NCBI RefSeq assembly: GCF_029931775.1 | Contig: NC_079318.1 | Location: 54,209,659-54,273,658 of the forward strand | Source of the DNA: Euleptes europaea | Lineage: Eukaryota > Chordata > Lepidosauria > Squamata > Sphaerodactylidae | Length of the DNA: 64,000 nucleotides | Direction: 5' to 3' | Shown here: piece after piece, positions 58,801-64,000 of the stretch | Position numbering within the stretch: position 1 is the first letter of the stretch | Layout: each line of letters opens with the position of its first letter | The notes under the pieces: generated by a model | Seen by the model: only the letters and a program-made list of their open reading frames with translations | Told to the model about the DNA's origin: nothing | The model's database searches: none | Program-made: the position numbers and the translations under genes

Positions 58801-61800
58801 CTCTCAACCATTTATCACTTTGATTTAAGCTTTGTATTTTCTTATTTTACACTGACAGAACAACAGCAAGAGAATTCTGTAGGTGTACATTTTTGGGATG
58901 GGGGGCTTGCAGATCTTACCTCTTCCATCCTGACCACCCCACAATAGCCGTTGCTCCCCATGAACCTTCATGTCCAAAGATGTATTTCTTACTGAATTAT
59001 AATGGAACTACTAGTCACAGGCTGCATTCTTAAGAACACTTTCCTGGGTGTAAGCCCCGTTGGATAAAATGGGGCTTACTTCTGCATAGACCTGCTTAGG
59101 AGCGCTCCCATGACAATTAACCGCAATTCACCACACAATGAGTATCAGAGAAGATAATGGAAATAATATGAAAAGAAAAGCCAGTTCTTATGAAGCACTC
59201 CAGCTTCAAATTACATGTGTGTGTGCGTATGTGCGCGCACATGCATATGCTTATAAGAAAGCATTTTCCGGGAAACCAGCTCCAGCCCAGAAAGGGATAC
59301 TTCTACACATAAGCAATGTACATATCTGATGCAGAGTAAAGAAATGAATGGATGTGTCTTTTGATGTGGGATGTACCCTCATCTACAGAAGTCACGTGAC
59401 AAGTTGCCTACAATTACAGTTGGACTAAGGCCACCCATTCCCTTTTTTTTAGATCTGGTAGGTAGAAAGAGAAATCCTAGTTTGAGAGTTTTTCCACATT
59501 CTTTTTTTCCAGGCGTAAAAATGACATTAAAAAATTCCTAACATTTAGGACTACACATAAACAGTGTCATCCTAAACAGTATCACCTTCCATGGACTCTG
59601 CTTAGGATGGAACTGTAAATATAATTTCATGATTCTTTTCCCAGATATATTTCCTTTTATAGACTGCAACTGCGGGGGCTACAACTTCAAGAGGAACTGA
59701 GCTGGGTCAGGAGGAAGAGGGGACATTTAACTCTTCTCCCTCACCATGTTTCCCCACTAAAAACCATTACCCCCAATCAGTGTTTATCCTTGCTAGGGGA
59801 AGAACTCCCCCTTGGAGGAGTGTAATACCATAGCTCAGCTGTGGCACTTTTTGGTAGGAAAGTAGGGTGGGGTGAAAGAATTAAATACCCTTTATCCAGA
59901 TTATGTTTCGAAATCAGGGTTCTAGCAGCTGCAATCTATAAAAGAAAAGGCATGCAAGAGGGAAGGGAGGGAGAGAGAGGGCCACAGAACTACATAAAAG
60001 ATGGAGATCTGCCTGTAAACAAGCATAACTCAAACAAAGCTGTAACAAGATGGAGCACATCCAAGTCTCTTTCCAAAAGAGATGTAAAGCTTTCATCTTT
60101 GGCTGGCTTTCAACAATCATGATTATGCAGGTGCAGGGTAATATTTATTGGATATTTGTGTTTTTAAGGGCTGTGTTTTGTGTTGTTCAATTTAGACCAC
60201 TTATATCCTGCCTTTGTACAACGTGCTTGTTACACAAGGAGGCTAACAGAGTATAAACATGTTTACAACACATTCTATAAAACACAGTTTTTAAAAATTA
60301 AAATTAAAATCAAGGCCGAACAGCAACAGTTTCAAACAACGGTAAAATACACTAACAGCAGCAGAGACAAAAAAATCAGGGACTTGCCTTGCCCCACCTA
60401 ATGCCTTGTAAAATACAAGCATCTTAACAAGACAACAAAGTCTCAAAGCAAGGGAAACCAGATGAGTTTGCCTGGGAGGGAAGGAATTCTCTAAACTAGG
60501 TGCAACAGTTGGAAAAAACAACCTCAATTTGCATTTCCATCAAGTTTACCTGTGACAACCCAGGTATCCAAAGCAGAACTTTGAGATCATGTGCAGGTTC
60601 ATATGGATGGAGTCAGTCCCAAGACATTTAGGGCTACCACCAACACTTCATTTTCGAGCCCAATTCATTCAGTTAACTTGAGACCATACTGTTAGGATAT
60701 GCTCTCCATGATAGGTCACTCTTATGACCCTAGCTGCCCCATGGGTAGCTTCCAGTTATTTTTCAAAGGCAGCCACACATAGAACACATTTCAATAGTCC
60801 AACATGGATGTTACTAGAACATGTGTAACTGTGACTAAGGTGTTGTTACCTCCTCCAAGCACTTTGGAAGGGGTATAGTAGAAAGGGGAGAGGCTGTGGA
60901 TCAGTTTGTAGAGCATCTGCTTGGCATGCAGAAGGTCCCAGGTTCCATACCCAGCATCTCCAGTTAAAGGGACTAGGCAAATAGGTGATGTGAGACCCTG
61001 CCTGAGACCCTGGAGAGCCGCTGCCGGTCTGAGTAGACAATACTGACTGTGATGGACCAAGGGTTTGATTCAGTATGAGGCAGCTTCATGTGTTCAAAGG
61101 AAATTAATTTAAAAAAATTCTTATAACCACTTAAGTGTGGAGTAGCTACCTGAGTATCCCAAATGCTGTGAACCCCAGGCTGAAGCAGACTGGTTATGTG
61201 TATCACACAATATTATCTTTCATGGTCAGGGAAGCATATGCTCTGTTGTACAGCATGGCTTACTAAAGCGAGACAGATCTTGATTCTACCATTTATGATT
61301 TTTTAAAAACGGCTAGAAGTACCATAATGATATCACAAAAGAAGAGATGATTGCTGAAAAGCACCTAAAGTTTCATAATTCATTCTTCAAAAACATTCTT
61401 TGAGGTGTCCCTGTCAAAAGTGTCTTTACTGTGCCTTTTTAAAATGTGCTATGCTACTAGAAAGTGAACGTATCTTACCATTATGTTCCCTTTAGCCTCA
61501 AAAAGAGAATGTAAACCATATTCCATGTTGGTTCCTCCACCAGGTAACACACTTGAACAACACATATTTAAGAGTTCGTTCACTACATGAAACAGATCCA
61601 AAATAATATAGTTAGATTACTTCACTCAACATGGCAGTGAGCATATCAACCTGAAAGACATTTTGAAAAGTCAAACACAAAAAATCCTGACAACTTCAGT
61701 CTCATTCTGAGAGCAGAGGGGCAGAACACCACAGACAAGAAAAGGCACAGGCGAATAAGTACTTTGGCGCATCCAGCCAGTATTATTTTGAACAACAAAA

Positions 61801-62261
61801 AATGAAGAGAAAGGGGAGAGGCAGGCACATATTATAAAGCATGAATGGCTGCAATAATGATCAGGATAAAGGATATTATGGGATGTGAGACTACAGAGAG
61901 ATAGAGCAAGTCACATGAAGGTTAGAATTTATTTAATGAAGCAATCACTTTCATACTATAAGACAGAAGTGGAACAATAACCCGGATGGAACACAGGATG
62001 ACTGTGCACAATGCATCATTCATTGTGGAACATTTAGATACAAATAACTGCCCAAGAATGGAGGAGGCAGGCATTTATCATTTAAAGATAAAAACTCCAT
62101 TCCAAAGACAAAAGACAATACCTCTTTGTTGGAAAGCGTCATCTTCCAGTTCTGGCCATGGTTTCCACACTAAAGTTGCTTTGTGATCCTCTTTCCCCAC
62201 TGAGGTTATGTCTTTAAGTTCGGGGATATCAGCCTGGAATCTTGATCCAATATTGATACGC
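43888..62261 (-). CDS. TRERF1: TRERF1 (TReP-132), ELM2/SANT/zinc-finger transcriptional co-regulator; last eight coding exons
   Basis: TRERF1 is a nuclear co-regulator, known in mammals for CYP11A1 regulation and of the HDAC-binding ELM2-SANT class. Coding exons are 62261-62122, 61582-61479, 58041-57966, 57273-57185, 55922-55809, 46583-46383, 45277-45069 and 44209-43888. Phases close exactly through all eight to a TAG, giving about 418 C-terminal residues; human TRERF1 has about 1,200, so the N-terminal part lies past the right edge. The first three exons encode ELM2 ([45 protein letters not shown]). SANT follows ([33 protein letters not shown]), then an acidic linker. Two C2H2 fingers ([36 protein letters not shown]), each split by an intron, come next, then an acidic tail. 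The intron 55808-46584 is swollen to 9.2 kb by nested retroelements. Confidence 0.95.
46850..47215 (-). repeat. L2-type LINE 3' end
   Basis: It resembles the copy at 2885-3290 in the same orientation (shared blocks include AGCATAAAACA-like text, TGAAAAAGCCTTATCTCTGG and CACCTCGCCTCTGCAAGCAG). It lies in the long TRERF1 intron just before the CR1 nest. Confidence 0.5.
49128..49235 (+). repeat. DIRS left inverted terminal arm
   Basis: It runs from GTACATCTTCATCAGCGGG to GATATCCAGTTC and is complementary to 54094-54199 with about four substitutions and one small indel. Confidence 0.9.
49500..49588 (+). repeat. DIRS internal complementary region
   Basis: The first half (GGAACCTTCACAGGTAAGCC) is the complement of the element's left end. 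The second half (TCTCCCACTGAGTTCG, then TACATCTTCATCAGCGGG) is the complement of its right end. Juxtaposition of both ends in one internal block is specific to DIRS-like elements. Confidence 0.88.
54094..54199 (-). repeat. DIRS right inverted terminal arm
   Basis: It runs from GAACTGGATATCAGAG to CCCGCTGATGAAGATGTAC and pairs with the left arm at 49128-49235. Confidence 0.9.
56540..56725 (-). repeat. LINE-like 3' tail (CR1/L2 type), unassigned
   Basis: A tail-like TATTTATTTGGATTTCTATC and CCGCCCTCAATCCCCAGCCG are followed by A-rich text (ATCACAATAGTACAATAAAA), as in antisense squamate LINE 3' ends. It starts with an imperfect ATGT repeat. Confidence 0.4.
58600..58790 (-). repeat. tRNA-type SINE (L2/MIR-like squamate family)
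   Basis: The plus strand shows the family's complement: TATGCCCCACCTTTCTCCCC, TCACAATTCTGTGAGGTAGG, GTGTGTGACTGGCCCAAGGC, ATTTGAATCTGGGTCTCCCA and CACTCTAACCACTACATCAC. It lies in the TRERF1 intron between exons 58041 and 61479. Confidence 0.65.
59025..59110. repeat. Short palindromic dispersed repeat
   Basis: The core GTAAGCCCCGTTGGATAAAA and TGGGGCTTAC form a hairpin, with TAAGAAC and GCTTAGGAGC flanks. Weaker relatives appear near 10.12-10.17 kb and 11.16-11.21 kb. This core is very common in squamate genomes. Confidence 0.5.
60190..60540 (-). repeat. L2-type LINE 3' end
   Basis: The text (TTATATCCTGCCTTTGTACA, GCTAACAGAGTATAAACATG, CAAAGCAAGGGAAACC-like blocks) resembles the antisense L2 ends at 2.9 and 46.9 kb. 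It lies in a TRERF1 intron. Confidence 0.4.
60880..61100 (+). repeat. tRNA-derived SINE with CR1-like tail
   Basis: A-box-like (GGATCAGTTTGTAGAGC) and B-box-like (CAGGTTCCATACCC) blocks are followed by the body (GAGACCCTGGAGAGCCGCTG, TCTGAGTAGACAATACTGAC) and the tail GATTCAGTATGAGGCAGCTT. It is the same family as 33345-33650. Confidence 0.75.
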
Positions 62262-63119
62262 CTGAAAACAAAGAAAGATACAGCAGGAAAGGATGCATGC
62301 AAGCCCAATGCAGGTGATGCAGTCTGAGAGGGGAAAGGGTTTTAAGAAGGCTGGTAAAGAACAACTACTTGTACACCTAAAGAAGGGGTGAGATGGGACA
62401 GAAGGCAGAGCAGAGGAGGAGAAGGGAAAGCTAGAAGCTTCGCAAAAGTTCAGTGTGGTTAGCTCACAGCCTATTGGCTAGGAGATATACCATTAACGGA
62501 AAGGAAGCTTCTCAAAATAGTCTCTTCTGGTGGTTTAAAATAAACTGTTTTGTTATTAGTGAGCAGACTTTATGAGGTGAAGAAAACAACTTAGCCCACA
62601 CAGTGTTCTTGCTGCCCACTGCGAGTATGGGGGATGTTCCGGGAAAGAGATGTCTAGCTTTCCCAGAGCACTTTCCGTTCTTTTGGTTGAACACTAAAGC
62701 ACCCAACTGAGAGTACAGGAAATTGGTTCTCACATGTGCCCTTTTCCTTGAGTATATACAAATATCAATAGCTAGAAGAGATGCCCAATAGGAAGTTGGG
62801 AGTTTATTCTTTGTAGCACACGCAAATGCATTGTGCATTCCTAAGCACAGTTACGCCATTCTAAACTCACAGACTTCCATGTGCTCAGAAGGATGTAAAT
62901 CTGCTTAAGATGGCACTATCAGATACAAAAATACACTCAATATCCTACTTCAAATGTCCTCAGGGGGTGAGACCTGCCCCTGGTACTGAGCACAGAGGCA
63001 AAATAAACCTTAAACCTGAAATTATTCATTGGTAGCAGCTGCTGAGTAGTTAAGACCATACACAGCCCCTCCACATTTCTTAGGTGTTTAGAACCACTTA
63101 AGTCTAAACACGAATTGTG
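62262..63119. other. TRERF1 intron upstream of the ELM2 exon
   Basis: No further TRERF1 exon is recognisable between the acceptor at 62262 and the Penelope-like remnant. The preceding coding exon must lie beyond 64000. Confidence 0.5.
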
Positions 63120-63960
63120 CTTCCCACCAGGTGGTATATTGCATTGTTTGCAAATGTGGACTTTTATATATAGGATCCACGGTATGCGTGGTTAAATTAA
63201 GGATAGGAGTCATCGCTCACGCATTCGGGCTAAAATAAAAGAAGCGCCCCTAGTGGAGCATTTTGTAAATACACGCCACACGGAGAATGATCTTTCCTTT
63301 TTTGTTCTGTGGCAATACAAACCGGCTCCATATGAGCATCGTAATATACAAAAGATTCTATTACAGTACGAGATGAGATTCATTTTTTTATTTAAAACAT
63401 TGGCCCCGGGAAGCCTGAAAACAGAATTGGACCTTTCCTGTTTTCTTTAGTTGCATATATTCATGTTCTTTTTCAATCAAATATGATCCTGTAACTTTAA
63501 GACACAAAAAAAAGGGGGGTGACTTTTCACCACCAACATGACTATTTAAACCTCTTGGTCATTGGATTTTACACCCACTGATTGAATTACATTTTGGAAC
63601 CCTCTGAGGTCAAAAGGAATGATTGAACTGTGGAGAAACAGTAAGTATATACTGATGCATTGTATACTTTAGGTTTAAATTTTCATATAATTAACATACA
63701 GTAATAGTCTATGTCTGTTTTTGTAGCATGTGGTTACTTTGGCAATTTGCCATAAACATCAAGATAATTATTACTGGGACATATTTCTACTACAATTTTT
63801 GGACCATCAAGCAACATTATTAATGAGCTGAAGAAGGCTTCTACAAAACGCAGCCAGGATCTAGAGGGCGCGTACTCTTTCTGGACTCTCTTCATATATA
63901 AATTGTGATAGTTTATTTATGTTGCCTATATTGTATTCAACAGGACCTGTGCTTCCTGTT
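63120..63960 (+). mobile_element. Penelope-like element remnant (family C) with GIY-YIG endonuclease end
   Basis: The plus strand encodes a decayed C-terminal endonuclease: CKCGLLYIGST (the YIG motif after a CxC), then APLVEHF-type text with HTENDLSFF and EHRNIQKILLQYEMRFIFL. A 3' untranslated part follows with a hammerhead-like block, CTGAAGA at 63830-63836, a GGC hairpin and AAAACG ending at 63852. The 5' part (reverse transcriptase) is absent. Confidence 0.7.
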
Positions 63961-64000
63961 ATGTATATGGTGATTACACACCTGAATAACTTGAAATAAC

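Noticed and set aside
60880-61100. A functional tRNA gene
   Set aside because: A- and B-box-like blocks are present, but there is no tRNA cloverleaf and the sequence continues into a SINE body.

Overview
This is a vertebrate nuclear window, almost certainly from a squamate reptile (a lizard). It carries 5S-rRNA-headed SINEs, a tRNA-headed Sauria-type SINE, BovB/RTE tails, CR1 and L2 LINEs, Penelope-like elements and a DIRS-type tyrosine-recombinase retroelement. Genes are split into small exons with GT-AG borders, so I rebuilt them by splice sites and reading phase. No gene is prokaryotic, and no tRNA, rRNA or CRISPR locus was seen.

Four host genes are supported. (1) UTP25 (DIEXF), a nucleolar SSU-processome protein, lies on the minus strand. 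Coding exons 1-7 (first 434 residues) lie at 9617-1215 and the rest runs off the left edge. (2) An uncharacterised plus-strand gene encodes a ~171-aa Arg/Gly/Pro-rich protein. Its coding exons lie at 15158-18264, with a probable CpG-rich non-coding first exon near 12.5-12.8 kb. (3) MRPS10 (mitochondrial ribosomal protein uS10m) lies on the minus strand. It is complete, with seven coding exons at 33953-27560 and exactly 201 codons plus stop. (4) TRERF1, an ELM2/SANT/zinc-finger co-regulator, lies on the minus strand. Its last eight coding exons lie at 62261-43888, followed by a long 3' UTR to about 38.64 kb; its 5' exons are beyond the right edge. MRPS10 and TRERF1 are also neighbours in human 6p21.1, which supports both calls.

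Layout: 0-9.6 kb, UTP25 with repeat-rich introns. 9.6-12.5 kb, two CpG-rich gene starts separated by a compound palindromic DNA element and short Penelope-like insertions. 12.5-19.4 kb, the Arg/Gly/Pro gene. 19.4-27.3 kb, mostly featureless intergenic DNA with a few repeats. 27.3-34 kb, MRPS10. 34-38.6 kb, intergenic, with a 48-bp inverted repeat beside the MRPS10 promoter and a 1.1-kb hAT-like element that carries another palindrome inside it. 38.6-64 kb, TRERF1, including a 9.2-kb intron swollen by a three-layer nest: a DIRS element inside an antisense CR1, inside a sense CR1.

The most unusual signals are these. Three sequence-unrelated Penelope-like families carry hammerhead-like RNA cores, several on very short copies with clean 10-13-bp target duplications. 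The DIRS fossil has its diagnostic inverted ends and internal complementary region still readable. Two palindromic fold-back elements share one family. The Arg/Gly/Pro gene is knocked out of frame only at a run of 12 C. No wholly new enzymatic or defence system was found.
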